This document shows positions 25,734-34,891 of a stretch of DNA of 64,000 bases, one piece after another; the first letter of the stretch is position 1, and every line of letters starts with the position of its first letter. Made by a program: the position numbers and the translations under genes. This stretch comes from Clostridium sp. CX1 (lineage in GTDB: Bacteria > Bacillota > Clostridia > Clostridiales > Clostridiaceae): positions 186,001 to 250,000 of the forward strand of contig NZ_JAODOO010000006.1 of assembly GCF_025398335.1 (NCBI RefSeq), read 5' to 3'. The notes under the pieces were generated by a model that made no database searches, was not told where the DNA came from, and was given only the letters and a program-made list of their open reading frames with translations.

Positions 25734-26900
25734 ATGTCAAGATTTACATTACCAAGAGATATTTATTTTGGTGAAAATGCTTTAGAGGAACTTAAAAACC
25801 TTAAAGGTAAGAAAGCCGTAGTAGTTGTTGGTGGGGGATCAATGAAAAAATTCGGCTTTCTTGAAAAAGTAGAAAGTTATTTAAAAGAAGCAGGAATGGA
25901 AGTTAAGTTATTAGAAGGTGTTGAACCAGATCCATCTGTTGAAACAGTTATGAAAGGTGCTCAATTGATGAGAGACTTCGAACCAGATTGGATAGTTGCT
26001 ATGGGCGGAGGCTCACCAATAGACGCTGCTAAAGCTATGTGGATATTCTATGAATACCCAGACTTTACTTTTGAACAAGCTGTAGTTCCTTTTGGATTAC
26101 CAGAATTAAGACAAAAAGCTAAATTCGTAGCTATATCATCTACAAGTGGAACTGGTACTGAAGTTACTGCTTTCTCAGTAATTACTGATTATAAAGCTAA
26201 AATAAAATATCCTTTAGCTGATTTTAATATAACTCCTGACGTAGCTATAGTAGATCCAGCATTAGCTCAAACAATGCCACCTAAATTAGTTTCTTATACA
26301 GGAATGGATGCTATAACTCATGCTATTGAGGCTTATGTAGCAACTGCAAGATCAAGTTACTCTGATCCACTTGCAATAAAAGCAGTAGTTATGATAAAAG
26401 ATTACTTAGTAAGATCTTATAATGGAGATGTAGAAGCAAGAGCTGAAATGCATGATGCTCAATGCCTAGCTGGAATGGCATTCTCAAATGCTTTACTTGG
26501 AATAGTTCATAGTATGGCACATAAAACTGGTGCTGTATTCCATATTCCACACGGATGTGCTAATGCTATATACCTTCCATATGTAATTCAATTTAACAGA
26601 AAGACTTCTGAAGCTAGATTTGCTGATATAGCTAGAGCTGTAGGATTACCTGGAAGCACTAATGCTATGTTAACAGATTCATTAATAGAAATGATTAGAG
26701 ATTTAAATAAAGCTATGAATATTCCTCTAACATTAAAAGACTATGGCATTACTGAAGAAGACTTTAATGCAAACTTAGACTCTATCTCTAAAAATGCTCT
26801 TACAGATGCATGTACTGGATCAAATCCAAGACCAGTAGATTTTGAGCAAATGAAGAAAGTATTCCAATGCACATTTACAGGTAAGGACGTTAACTTCTAA
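25734..26900 (+). CDS. Iron-containing alcohol dehydrogenase
   Basis: A 388-residue Fe-ADH family enzyme. It has the NAD(P) region VVVGGGSMKKFG and MGGGSPIDAAKAMW, the family signature STSGTGTEVTAFSVITD, and metal-ligand histidines in MDAITHAIEAY, IVHSMAHKTGAVFHIPHG. It interconverts aldehydes and alcohols; clostridial relatives act on butanol or ethanol. Codon use is more uniform and strong than in the neighbours (many preferred codons, few rare ones), suggesting high expression. Being divergent from the tungsten locus with AOR, it may reduce the aldehyde that AOR makes from acids, or supply aldehyde to it. The ribosome site is AAGGGGG. Confidence 0.93.
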   Translation: MSRFTLPRDIYFGENALEELKNLKGKKAVVVVGGGSMKKFGFLEKVESYLKEAGMEVKLLEGVEPDPSVETVMKGAQLMRDFEPDWIVAMGGGSPIDAAKAMWIFYEYPDFTFEQAVVPFGLPELRQKAKFVAISSTSGTGTEVTAFSVITDYKAKIKYPLADFNITPDVAIVDPALAQTMPPKLVSYTGMDAITHAIEAYVATARSSYSDPLAIKAVVMIKDYLVRSYNGDVEARAEMHDAQCLAGMAFSNALLGIVHSMAHKTGAVFHIPHGCANAIYLPYVIQFNRKTSEARFADIARAVGLPGSTNAMLTDSLIEMIRDLNKAMNIPLTLKDYGITEEDFNANLDSISKNALTDACTGSNPRPVDFEQMKKVFQCTFTGKDVNF

Positions 26901-26933
26901 GAGATAGCTCTATAAAAATAAAGTGAATAAACG

Positions 26934-26985
26934 GGCATATGAAACTTATAATTCTTTAATTATAAATTCCATATGCCTTTTATTT
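26934..26985 (+). terminator. Terminator of the alcohol dehydrogenase gene
   Basis: A 19-bp nearly perfect stem, with GGCATATG (26934-26941) pairing CATATGCC (26970-26977). It is followed by TTTTATTTT. Confidence 0.85.
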
Positions 26986-27100
26986 TAGCAGCATAGTTAT
27001 ATATCATGCTACAGCAATCTTATTAGATTTCTTCTACTGTAATTCGCTTAATTATACAACTATTCTTAGTTGCAATTTAAAAAGCATTTATCCCTTAACT

Positions 27101-27448
27101 TTAAATAGCCTCTGAAATATCCTTAATAAACTTACCTGTAAAATTAGTCTGTTTTGCTATCTTTTTAAGCTGCATATCGGAGGTAACTGATTTTGGACTA
27201 ATCATATAAATCTTCTTAAAACCATCCTTCATATAAAACTTAAAGCATCCCTGAAGTATTGGAAGCATCTCTTGCCTGCTAGTTACTAAGTCTGTAGGAT
27301 CTACAATTAAAATATACTCCTTAGGTTTAATCAGTAAAATCTCTCTATTATATGCTGTCATAAAGTCTTTTGCAACTTTTTCATTATAAAATCCCCATAC
27401 AGTAATAATAAACTTTTTGTTTATTAAATCTTTTTTAAACCTAAACAT
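27101..27448 (-). CDS. Small protein of unknown function paired with a KAS III-like enzyme
   Basis: A 115-residue protein with alternating beta strands and amphipathic helices (FIITVWGFYNEKVAKDFMTAYN, EYILIVDPTDLVTSRQEMLPILQ, KIYMISPKSV). The layout recalls STAS/SpoIIAA-like folds, but I cannot confirm the family. It has no cysteine apart from one in QGCFKFY, no signal peptide and no membrane segment. It starts 28 bp after the stop of the KAS III-like gene on the same strand and is very probably co-transcribed with it. A carrier, scaffold or regulator for that enzyme is possible; function is unknown. Confidence 0.7.
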   Translation of the reverse strand: MFRFKKDLINKKFIITVWGFYNEKVAKDFMTAYNREILLIKPKEYILIVDPTDLVTSRQEMLPILQGCFKFYMKDGFKKIYMISPKSVTSDMQLKKIAKQTNFTGKFIKDISEAI

Positions 27449-27476
27449 AGTTACACCTGCCTTATAGATATAATAG

Positions 27477-28478
27477 CTAGAATTGATATAAAACGGTACA
27501 CATAGTAAAGCCTATACCAACAGAACAAAATATTACCTTCATACCTTTTTTTACTACATTTGTTTTTAATGCCTCATCTAATGCAAAAATTGGACTTGTT
27601 GCTCCAGTATATCCATATTTGTATCCTACAAAGGTATACTTGTCCAAATTTACCTTTAACTTTACTAAGGTCTCTTCAATCTCAGATTTGTTAAATTGAG
27701 AAAAAATATAATGATCTATTTCATTTATATCTAACTTATTTCTATCTAATAATGACTTAATAATATACTTCCAGATATCTGAGAAATAGCTTACATCATG
27801 AGATAGAAACTTTAATTTTTTATCCTCATCAGAAATTTTATTATCAAAAATATGAGAAAAACCTACAGCTGGATAGTTAACTGTATAATATAAGGATGAA
27901 TCGGTATAATAATTTGCATCAATAAACCCTATTCTATCTTCAGACTTCTCATTTTTTAAAATAATAGCTGCTCCGCCGTCTGAAAAGTTTGGATAGGTTA
28001 TAGGATCATCTTTTCTTACTATATTACTTACCATTACCCCACTTGTTATTAAAGCATATTTAATAGACGGATTTGCTTGTAGATATCTGCTTACATTATC
28101 TAATGCAGAAAGCATACCTATACAATTGCTATTCATATCAAACACCACATGTGCATTTTTAGCTCCTAGCTGATTTTGAATTATTAAAGCATTACTTGGA
28201 TAGGTATATTCAGGAGTATCTGATACGAAAACTAACATATCTATATTCTTAGCATCCAAACAGCTCTTCCTCAATACTTCCTTAGCTGCCTCTGTTGCCA
28301 TCGTAATAGAACTTTCAGTACCTTCCTTAGCTAAATACCTTACTTCTCTTCCGAGGGTATTCATGAGTTTGTCTACCTTTATATTCATTTTATTAAAATG
28401 CTCTATAAAGAAGCTATTATGAATGGCACAACTTGGATGATAGATACCAGTATTAATAATATTTACATTATGAAACAA
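27477..28478 (-). CDS. Divergent 3-oxoacyl-ACP synthase III (thiolase fold) homologue
   Basis: A 333-residue thiolase-fold protein with FabH architecture: SSITMATEAAKEVL, VFVSDTPEYTYPSNALIIQ, the catalytic Cys in DMNSNCIGMLSAL, FSDGGAAIIL and YKYGYTGATSPIFALDEAL near the end. The Cys is kept, but the catalytic His (family PHQAN) is Ser in FSQFN and the catalytic Asn (family GNTSAA) is Tyr in GYTGAT. It is therefore unlikely to carry out normal decarboxylating condensation. It may be an acyltransferase or bind acyl chains. The start is a TTG at 28478. It is transcribed with the 115-residue partner. Confidence 0.8.
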   Translation of the reverse strand: MFHNVNIINTGIYHPSCAIHNSFFIEHFNKMNIKVDKLMNTLGREVRYLAKEGTESSITMATEAAKEVLRKSCLDAKNIDMLVFVSDTPEYTYPSNALIIQNQLGAKNAHVVFDMNSNCIGMLSALDNVSRYLQANPSIKYALITSGVMVSNIVRKDDPITYPNFSDGGAAIILKNEKSEDRIGFIDANYYTDSSLYYTVNYPAVGFSHIFDNKISDEDKKLKFLSHDVSYFSDIWKYIIKSLLDRNKLDINEIDHYIFSQFNKSEIEETLVKLKVNLDKYTFVGYKYGYTGATSPIFALDEALKTNVVKKGMKVIFCSVGIGFTMCTVLYQF

Positions 28479-28768
28479 TGCTTTCAGCCCCTTATCAGTT
28501 GTGTATTTTATTTCTATTTAATTTATTGATAAAGTATTTTACTATACGGCTTGTTCACCATCAGTATATTAACTGTTTGTTATTTTGTGCTATAAGAAAT
28601 TTAAAGTTTCTTTTAGTATAAGAAACCTAAATCATTATAAGTCCACAAAATCAATTTATAGTAGATTTCACCTTACTTTTTATAAAAATTTTAGTAACAC
28701 ATATTCCCCCTTCTTCATAAACTAAAGTTAAAATATTAATCTACAAAAATAAATTGGAGGCGACTTCT

Positions 28769-30610
28769 ATGTGTGGAATTACAGGTTGGGTTAACTTTAA
28801 AGCAGATATTTCTAAATCACCTACTATTATTGAAAAAATGACAAAGACTTTAAATAAACGAGGACCAGACGATGAAAACTATTATGTTTCTAAAAATGTA
28901 CTATTTGGTCATAGAAGATTGGTAGTTGTAGACCCTACTGGTGGTGCTCAGCCAATGACTAAAACAATAGGAAAGGATAAATACGTTATTGTATACAATG
29001 GCGAATTATATAATACAGAAGATTTAAGAAAAATACTTTTAGCAAAGGGATATACGTTCCAATCTTATTCAGATACAGAGGTTCTGTTAACTTCATATAT
29101 CCACTGGGGTATAGACTGTGTAAAATATATAAATGGAATATATGCCTTTGCTGTATGGAGCGAAAGTGATAAGAAAGTATTTATGGCAAGGGATCCACTA
29201 GGAGTCAAGCCTTTATTTTATACTATAAAGGGCAATTCCCTTATCTTTGGTTCTGAACTAAAAACTATACTTGCACATCCTTTTGTAAGACCTGTTGTTG
29301 ATCGAGATGGACTGACTGAGATTTTTGCACTAGGTCCAGCTAGGGCTTTAGGCAGCGGAATCTTTAAAGGTGTTAAGGAACTTCCGCCCGCTCATTACCT
29401 AATCTACAGCAGTGATGACCTAAAACTACAAGAGTACTGGAAGATTAAAGCTGAAGCCCATAACGAAGATATAGAAGCCACAGCAGAACATGTAAAAAGT
29501 CTACTTATAGATGCTGTAAAAAGACAGCTTGTAGCAGATGTTCCTGTTTGCACATTTCTCTCTGGTGGTCTAGATTCTAGTGTTATTTCTGCTGTTGCAG
29601 CTAAGGAGTTTAAAAATGAAGGAAGGATACTAGATACCTATGCTATCGACTATGAAGATAATGACTTGTACTTCAAATCTAATTCCTTTGAACCTACCTC
29701 TGATAAGTTTTGGGCATTAAAAATGTCTGAGTATATTGGAAGTAATCATCATAACATTGTGAACAGCAGTGAGGATTTGGCTAAAGCCCTAGTTGATTCT
29801 GTAAAGGCCAGTGATTTGCCAGGTATGGCTGATATTGATTCTTCTTTATTCCTTTTCTGTAAGGAAATAAGAAAGAATGCTACTGTAGCACTATCAGGTG
29901 AGTGTGCAGATGAAATTTTCGGTGGCTATCCTTGGTACACTAGACCAGAAGATATAAATGCCAATACTTTCCCTTGGTCTAAATCTGTTGCCACAAGAAA
30001 ACAATTACTATCAAAAGAACTGAAATCCCTAGACTTAGAAGAATATTTAAGTGATCAGTATAATCAAACCTTAAAACAGGTTCCTTATCTAGATGGAGAA
30101 TCTAAATTTGAAAAGCGTATGCGTGAATTATTCTATCTAAACATTAAATGGTTCATGATTACGCTATTAAACAGAAAAGACCGTATGAGCATGTCTAACA
30201 GTCTTGAGGTAAGAGTTCCTTTTGCAGATTATAGACTTGTTGAATACGCCTTTAATATTCCATCTAATATTAAATTGTGTGATAACAGAGAAAAAGGGAT
30301 TTTAAGAAAGGCTTTAAGAGGCATTCTTCCTGATGATATTATTGATAGAAAAAAGAGCCCTTACCCAAAAACTCACAACCCTAAATACACTAAGATTGTT
30401 CAGCAGTGGATGACTGATATATTAGAAGATAGGACATCACCTATTTTAAATTTGGTTGATAAAGAAGCTGTAAGACTACTAATACAAACTGGTGGCTCTT
30501 CCTTTAAAGAACCTTGGTATGGACAGCTTATGAGGGGACCTCAACTGCTGGCTTATTTGATTCAGGTTAATGAGTGGTTAAAAGAATATAAAGTTAGTAT
30601 AGAATTATAG
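28769..30610 (+). CDS. asnB: Asparagine synthetase (glutamine-hydrolysing)
   Basis: A 613-residue enzyme starting MCGITGWVN. Cys2 becomes the N-terminal nucleophile of the glutaminase domain, which fixes the start at 28769 with GGAGG nine bases upstream. The N-terminal amidotransferase domain (about 2-210: RRGPDD-type, NGELYN, SDTEVLL) is followed by the synthetase domain with the PP-loop CTFLSGGLDSSVISA (about 255) and SGECADEIFGGYPWY. It makes asparagine from aspartate, ATP and glutamine. The leader (28479-28768) shows an RNA hairpin GTTTCTT/AAGAAAC near 28610-28627, but no T-box signature. Confidence 0.93.
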   Translation: MCGITGWVNFKADISKSPTIIEKMTKTLNKRGPDDENYYVSKNVLFGHRRLVVVDPTGGAQPMTKTIGKDKYVIVYNGELYNTEDLRKILLAKGYTFQSYSDTEVLLTSYIHWGIDCVKYINGIYAFAVWSESDKKVFMARDPLGVKPLFYTIKGNSLIFGSELKTILAHPFVRPVVDRDGLTEIFALGPARALGSGIFKGVKELPPAHYLIYSSDDLKLQEYWKIKAEAHNEDIEATAEHVKSLLIDAVKRQLVADVPVCTFLSGGLDSSVISAVAAKEFKNEGRILDTYAIDYEDNDLYFKSNSFEPTSDKFWALKMSEYIGSNHHNIVNSSEDLAKALVDSVKASDLPGMADIDSSLFLFCKEIRKNATVALSGECADEIFGGYPWYTRPEDINANTFPWSKSVATRKQLLSKELKSLDLEEYLSDQYNQTLKQVPYLDGESKFEKRMRELFYLNIKWFMITLLNRKDRMSMSNSLEVRVPFADYRLVEYAFNIPSNIKLCDNREKGILRKALRGILPDDIIDRKKSPYPKTHNPKYTKIVQQWMTDILEDRTSPILNLVDKEAVRLLIQTGGSSFKEPWYGQLMRGPQLLAYLIQVNEWLKEYKVSIEL

Positions 30611-30670
30611 TAACTTTATACCATATGTTAACTATAACGGACAAATGAAGTGTTCTTAGACTGATTACAG

Positions 30671-30697
30671 CCCTATATGTTTTTCAAACATATAGGG
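30671..30697 (+). terminator. Hairpin after asnB
   Basis: A 12-bp perfect stem CCCTATATGTTT/AAACATATAGGG (30671-30682 with 30686-30697) with a 3-nt loop. It lacks a T run afterwards, so it may be a weak terminator or an mRNA end stabiliser. The rest of 30698-30841 shows nothing recognisable. Confidence 0.5.
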
Positions 30698-30841
30698 TTA
30701 TGAAGCAGAAGATTTTCAATGTTCCTAAAAAGTATTTAGAATGGACTTTATTAGTGCTTAACTTACCATAATCAAGCAAGTTCACCTCGGTTTTATACGT
30801 CTTTGTATTTAATCCTTCATTAATTAAAAACTACTGTATAC

Positions 30842-31285
30842 CTAATGGCTAGTAACATTTTTTTCAACTGTTTCTTTTAATCCTTTGAGAATGATCTCCC
30901 AATTTTCATAAATTCGATTAAACATTTCATCGGTTTTGATGTTATCTTGAGTGACTGCAAGTAAAGTATCTCCACCTTTCTCAATTAGTTCATAAGTTAT
31001 ATTGGCATAGTTTTCTGGTTTATCTTCCAAACCAGAAAATGGAGACCAGAAAGCATATTGGAAAATCTTATTTGTTATTAATTTCAAAATTAAACCTTTA
31101 TCCTCATAGATCTTCCCTTCCCACTTTCCTCCAAAAATTATAGAACTTCCCATGTTCCAATCAGAAACTGCTTCAGTACCAAATAAATACTGTTTTATCA
31201 ATTTAGGATTTATCAACGCATTCCAAACCTTAGATACATCAGCATTAATTTGAACTTCCTTATTTACAACTAGTTCTTTAGACAT
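30842..31285 (-). CDS. SRPBCC (AHSA1/START-like) domain protein
   Basis: A 147-residue helix-grip protein. The start VVNKEVQINADVSKVWNALINPKLIKQYLFGTEAVSDWNMGSSIIFGGKWEG and the end NWEIILKGLKETVEK match AHSA1-type SRPBCC proteins, which bind small hydrophobic ligands. It is about the family's usual length and lacks catalytic motifs. It sits 71 bp downstream of an alpha/beta hydrolase gene on the same strand, which itself follows a WYL-domain regulator. The three form a probable stress- or xenobiotic-responsive unit, but no substrate can be named. The ribosome site is AAAGGAG. Confidence 0.85.
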   Translation of the reverse strand: MSKELVVNKEVQINADVSKVWNALINPKLIKQYLFGTEAVSDWNMGSSIIFGGKWEGKIYEDKGLILKLITNKIFQYAFWSPFSGLEDKPENYANITYELIEKGGDTLLAVTQDNIKTDEMFNRIYENWEIILKGLKETVEKNVTSH

Positions 31286-31356
31286 ATATATTCGCTCCTT
31301 TCAATATTTTATTCAAATCTGATGATATAGCATTTTCAAAGAACTAAACCAGATAC

Positions 31357-32250
31357 TTAAATGTCATTTCCTATATTACTTATAAATTCACTAATGGCTG
31401 ATGCAACCTTTTCAGGCTGTTCTTCTGATGAAAAATGTCCGCAGTTTTCGATTACTTTTAGGACCACATTTTGCAGGCCATTTTCAGCAAACCCCTTCAT
31501 GTATACTTCAACATTTATATGTTCATCTTCTCCTCGCAAATAGAGAATCGGCATCGTAACAATATCATCTTTTGATGTCATATTATCTTTTTCATCTAGA
31601 GCAAGACATCTATAACAATCAAATCCTGCTTTTAAGGCACTTGGACGACTATATGCTTCAGCATATAATTTCCTTTGAGTGTCACTCATTTTTTTACCCT
31701 TTCCAGCAAGAGCATCATAGAAATAAGAAAAGTACTCCAGTTCATTGCCTCTAACAAGCAATTCAGGTAACTGGGGTATGGAATGAAAAGCAAAATGCCA
31801 AATATATGGATTGCTTTTTACCGCCTCCCATGGCTCAACTCCAGGAATGGCAACATTCATAATGACAGCACGTGAAATTCTATCTGGAAAGTTCTTCAAG
31901 AAAGCATAAGTTACCTGTCCTCCAACATCGCACCCGACTAAAGTAACATCGGATAAATTCAAGGTGTTCATAACATTGTGAACATACTCTGCTATATTTC
32001 GCTTTCTGTATGACCATAATGGGATTTCCGAATCACCTATGCCGGGTAAGTCAATGGCAACTACATGATAACTATTAGAAAGAAGTGTCATCACAGTTTT
32101 AAATTCCAGCCAACATGTAGGCCATCCATGAATAAAAAACACAGCTGGCTTTGATGTTGGACCAGCCTCTACAACATGGATAGGTATCTCTTTGACAATA
32201 ACTTTACTATGGACGAATACTTCTTTTATACCATTCTCTTTATCTATCAT
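31357..32250 (-). CDS. Alpha/beta hydrolase, epoxide hydrolase/haloalkane dehalogenase-like
   Basis: A 297-residue hydrolase. HGWPTCW forms the oxyanion region, and the nucleophile elbow is VGCDVGGQ, so the nucleophile is Asp, not Ser, as in epoxide hydrolases and haloalkane dehalogenases. The acid is probably in GEDEHI and the catalytic His is in ENCGHFSSEEQPE. The cap region (about 140-215) is helical. It is probably cytosolic, without a signal peptide. It lies between a WYL-family regulator and an SRPBCC protein gene, all on the minus strand. The substrate is unknown. Confidence 0.85.
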   Translation of the reverse strand: MIDKENGIKEVFVHSKVIVKEIPIHVVEAGPTSKPAVFFIHGWPTCWLEFKTVMTLLSNSYHVVAIDLPGIGDSEIPLWSYRKRNIAEYVHNVMNTLNLSDVTLVGCDVGGQVTYAFLKNFPDRISRAVIMNVAIPGVEPWEAVKSNPYIWHFAFHSIPQLPELLVRGNELEYFSYFYDALAGKGKKMSDTQRKLYAEAYSRPSALKAGFDCYRCLALDEKDNMTSKDDIVTMPILYLRGEDEHINVEVYMKGFAENGLQNVVLKVIENCGHFSSEEQPEKVASAISEFISNIGNDI

Positions 32251-32319
32251 TTTAGCTCACTCCTATAAAATTTCTCAATTACTTCATTATCATAATACTC
32301 ATAACATGACAACAGCACG

Positions 32320-33237
32320 TCATGTTATACTTTGGATATGAAATCTTTTTATTTCATCAATCTTAAGAAGTAGATTTCTTTTTATATATAGAGGCTCTAA
32401 AATTTGAATGGAAGTACCAAAGGACAGAAGAAATCCATATAACCAATCATCCTCTGGCAGCCTTATGGATACGAGAAGTGAACCATCTTCATTTTTTACT
32501 ATGTATTTTTGATTGAACTCATCATAAACCCTGTATGCTACTTGAGGAGCAAAACGCATCTTCATATTAATAAGGTCATGTGAATTAGTACGAGGTATTT
32601 CAATTGACGGAATATGAAACTCTTTATCAGCAAAGCTTATTGGTAAAATTTCAACATCTTGAATTCTGCTAATTTTAAAAGTTCTGTAGTCCTGTTTTAA
32701 AAGACAATATCCTTGTAAATACCAAGATTTCGCTTTGAATGCAAGCTTTAGCGGATAAGCTGTTCTGTGAGTAATATCTCCATAGGAATTTAGATAGGTA
32801 AAAGATACTGCTTGCTTCCCGATAATAGTTTCTTTCAATGCTTCAAATTTTTCTTTGTCTGTTTCACAATTGGTCCAGGGCGAAAAATCAACTTCAATCC
32901 AACTATCACTTGTTTTATCAAAGAGGACAGTCAACCTTGAAAGTATATTGCTAACATCAAAATGGTTTGTGGACGACAGGCTTTGCAGAGCTAATAAAAT
33001 TTGATTTTGTTCTTCCTCTGAAATTGCAGTCTTATTCAAAACAAAATTATCAAGGATAGATATACCTCCACCCTTACCCTGCTGAGAATATATAGGAATC
33101 CCTGCTGCTGACAACGTCTCTATATCACGCAATATTGTTCTCACTGAAACCTCAAAATGTTCTGCTAACTCTTTAGCTGTTGTTCTTTTCTTATAAAGCA
33201 ATAGATATACGATTTCAAAAAGTCTATTTATCTGCAT
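32320..33237 (-). CDS. DeoR/YafY-type regulator with WYL domain
   Basis: A 305-residue transcriptional regulator: N-terminal helix-turn-helix (RLFEIVYLLLYKKRTTAKELAEHFEVSVRTILRDIETLSAAG), then a WYL domain (about 135-210: AVSFTYLNSYGDITHRTAYPLKLAFKAKSWYLQGYC, where WYL is literal) and the C-terminal WCX extension. WYL domains sense ligands, often nucleic-acid-like or metabolite signals. The ATG at 33237 is preferred over an upstream TTG because GAGGTGAG is correctly spaced. It probably controls the hydrolase and SRPBCC genes downstream, and possibly itself. Confidence 0.88.
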   Translation of the reverse strand: MQINRLFEIVYLLLYKKRTTAKELAEHFEVSVRTILRDIETLSAAGIPIYSQQGKGGGISILDNFVLNKTAISEEEQNQILLALQSLSSTNHFDVSNILSRLTVLFDKTSDSWIEVDFSPWTNCETDKEKFEALKETIIGKQAVSFTYLNSYGDITHRTAYPLKLAFKAKSWYLQGYCLLKQDYRTFKISRIQDVEILPISFADKEFHIPSIEIPRTNSHDLINMKMRFAPQVAYRVYDEFNQKYIVKNEDGSLLVSIRLPEDDWLYGFLLSFGTSIQILEPLYIKRNLLLKIDEIKRFHIQSIT

Positions 33238-33429
33238 ATACTCACCTCTGCAATATTTTAACATAACATTATGACATATATACGTAATGCTATAAACAAT
33301 GAATTCCAGATATTAGAGCTGACCAGTTATTTATGTAATTCCATTAATTTTAAAGCATAATCTTTTTATACACCGATTAAAAATTAAGATTAAATTGATT
33401 GGTCTTGATTTAGAAGTTAAAAACAAAGA

Positions 33430-33466
33430 AAAAAGTGCTCCATCTAACAAAGATTAGCACTTTTTT
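33430..33466. terminator. Bidirectional terminator after the VOC gene
   Basis: A 10-bp stem AAAAAGTGCT/AGCACTTTTT (33430-33439 with 33456-33465) with A/T runs on both sides. On the minus strand it terminates the VOC protein gene. Confidence 0.75.
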
Positions 33467-33554
33467 CAATTAGCCTTTATCTGAAATAATCACACAATGC
33501 TTTAAAATAAAAAACAATCTGCTTTTTAAAATTTTCCAATTACAATTTATTTTA

Positions 33555-33953
33555 TTACCTTAGAAGATTTAGTTGCCACGAAACTCCAAAGCGGTCATTT
33601 ACCCAACCAAACTTTTTACTAAAACCATAATTATCTAAAGGCATAAGTACCTGTCCGCCTTCACTTAGGCTCTGATAAAAGTCTCGAATCTCATCTTCCG
33701 TATCGCAAATAATATAAATTGAGAAAGATGGTGTAAAGGAAAACTCATGTTTCATATTACTATCAATACACATAAATTCTTGTCCTTTTAAGGTAAAAGT
33801 AGCCTGCATAATAGACCCTTCAACTCCACTTTCATTAGCACCATAGCGAACTATGTTTATAATTTCTGAATCCTCAACCAGGGAGGTATAAAAATTCATT
33901 GCTTCTTCCGCATTGCCATCTTGAAACATTAAGAATGGTATTACCTTTTCCAT
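33555..33953 (-). CDS. VOC-family protein (PhnB-like glyoxalase fold)
   Basis: A 132-residue vicinal-oxygen-chelate fold protein of the PhnB type. It has KVIPFLMFQDGNAEEAMNFYTSLV at the start, ATFTLKGQEFMCIDS in the middle and FGWVNDRFGVSWQLNLL at the end, where the final FGVxWQ is a family hallmark. Members are often annotated as demethylmenaquinone methyltransferase-like, but most have no proven activity. It is monocistronic, with ribosome site AAAGGAG and its own terminator. It belongs to a run of small stand-alone accessory genes (33.5-38.2 kb). Confidence 0.85.
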   Translation of the reverse strand: MEKVIPFLMFQDGNAEEAMNFYTSLVEDSEIINIVRYGANESGVEGSIMQATFTLKGQEFMCIDSNMKHEFSFTPSFSIYIICDTEDEIRDFYQSLSEGGQVLMPLDNYGFSKKFGWVNDRFGVSWQLNLLR

Positions 33954-34071
33954 TTTGAATACTCCTTTCCATATCTATACTCTTATGTATAACTTGATTT
34001 TATTATAATATCCCTTGCCAGCTATATCTAAGGTTTATTTAACCTAATAGCTAGTTTGATATGAGATTGAA

Positions 34072-34461
34072 TTATTTTTTCTTCTTTAATTTTTCTTCTG
34101 CATTTTTTATATTTTCAGCAACTCTAAATGCAACTATTTTACTTACTAATTCATAAGGTAATGGCCTTTTTATAGGAAATTGTACTGATCCTTTTGCTCC
34201 TTTATATTCTAATAATTCATCTTTAAATGCATCAATTCCACTAGGAGCTGGATAAAATCCTATATGATTTTTATAAGCTGCAAAATGTACCAAATTCCCA
34301 TGTAGTATAAAAGTAGGCATTTGCCAACTTATCTTCTCTTCTGCCTTAGGTGCAGCTTCTTTTATAACTTTTCTTAATGTTTTAAGTATCTCTTGAACTT
34401 CAGGAGAGAATTGTAAAATATATTCATCAATTGTTTTGCAAGTGGTTTTATTCTCTTCCAT
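34072..34461 (-). CDS. DUF1801-family protein (YdhG-like)
   Basis: A 129-residue protein with TIDEYILQFSPEVQEILKTLRKVIKEAAPKAEEKISWQMPTF, HFAAYKNHIGFYPAPSGI and SVQFPIKRPLPYELVSKIVAFR, matching the DUF1801 fold. Bacillus relatives have been linked to intracellular iron handling, but this is not established for clostridia. The ATG at 34461 is used because AAGGAG is well spaced before it; a GTG five codons upstream overlaps that site. The lysine-rich C-terminus (EKLKKKK) is normal for the family. Confidence 0.82.
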   Translation of the reverse strand: MEENKTTCKTIDEYILQFSPEVQEILKTLRKVIKEAAPKAEEKISWQMPTFILHGNLVHFAAYKNHIGFYPAPSGIDAFKDELLEYKGAKGSVQFPIKRPLPYELVSKIVAFRVAENIKNAEEKLKKKK

Positions 34462-34549
34462 GATTTCTCCTTTCACAAATCCTTAAAGTGGACTAATATG
34501 CTATCTTAAAAAGATAACAAGCTCATTCGGTGTAAATATGAGTCAATAA

Positions 34550-34891
34550 CTATCTCCCAGAAATACTACCATTTAATCTTTCATTAAGACAACTGCATTG
34601 ATCCTCATCTAACTCTAGTTCATTGTTCTTGCAAAGAATATCAATTACTTCTCTCCAATGGTTGAATGAACTTATAAGGATTGCCTTTTGTACTGTATAT
34701 CGAAGCCGTTCTTCATTCTTATAAAATCGGGGTTGTTCCCTATCATTATAAAATCTAACTGCATATTCCCCTGGAGCAACTGCTCTACCGATTTCCAAAA
34801 GAACATTATTTGTACTGGAATTAACAGTATCTATGATAGTTTGTAATGGTATAATATCTTGGAGTTTGTACTTACTCCCTCTTTTAGCCAT
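34550..34891 (-). CDS. Small soluble protein of unknown function
   Basis: A 113-residue protein starting MAKRGSKYKLQDIIPLQTIIDTVN. The ATG at 34891 is chosen because GGGAGGC lies seven bases upstream; a longer frame upstream lacks a ribosome site. It has no membrane segment, and two cysteines near the end are close together (DQCSC). Mixed helix-strand character, with a YAVRFYNDREQPRFYKNEERLRYTVQKAI region, suggests a folded domain. I do not recognise the family. Confidence 0.6.
   Translation of the reverse strand: MAKRGSKYKLQDIIPLQTIIDTVNSSTNNVLLEIGRAVAPGEYAVRFYNDREQPRFYKNEERLRYTVQKAILISSFNHWREVIDILCKNNELELDEDQCSCLNERLNGSISGR

Noticed and set aside
28479-28768. Possible T-box leader of asnB
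   Set aside because: No T-box sequence or antiterminator found; only a short hairpin.
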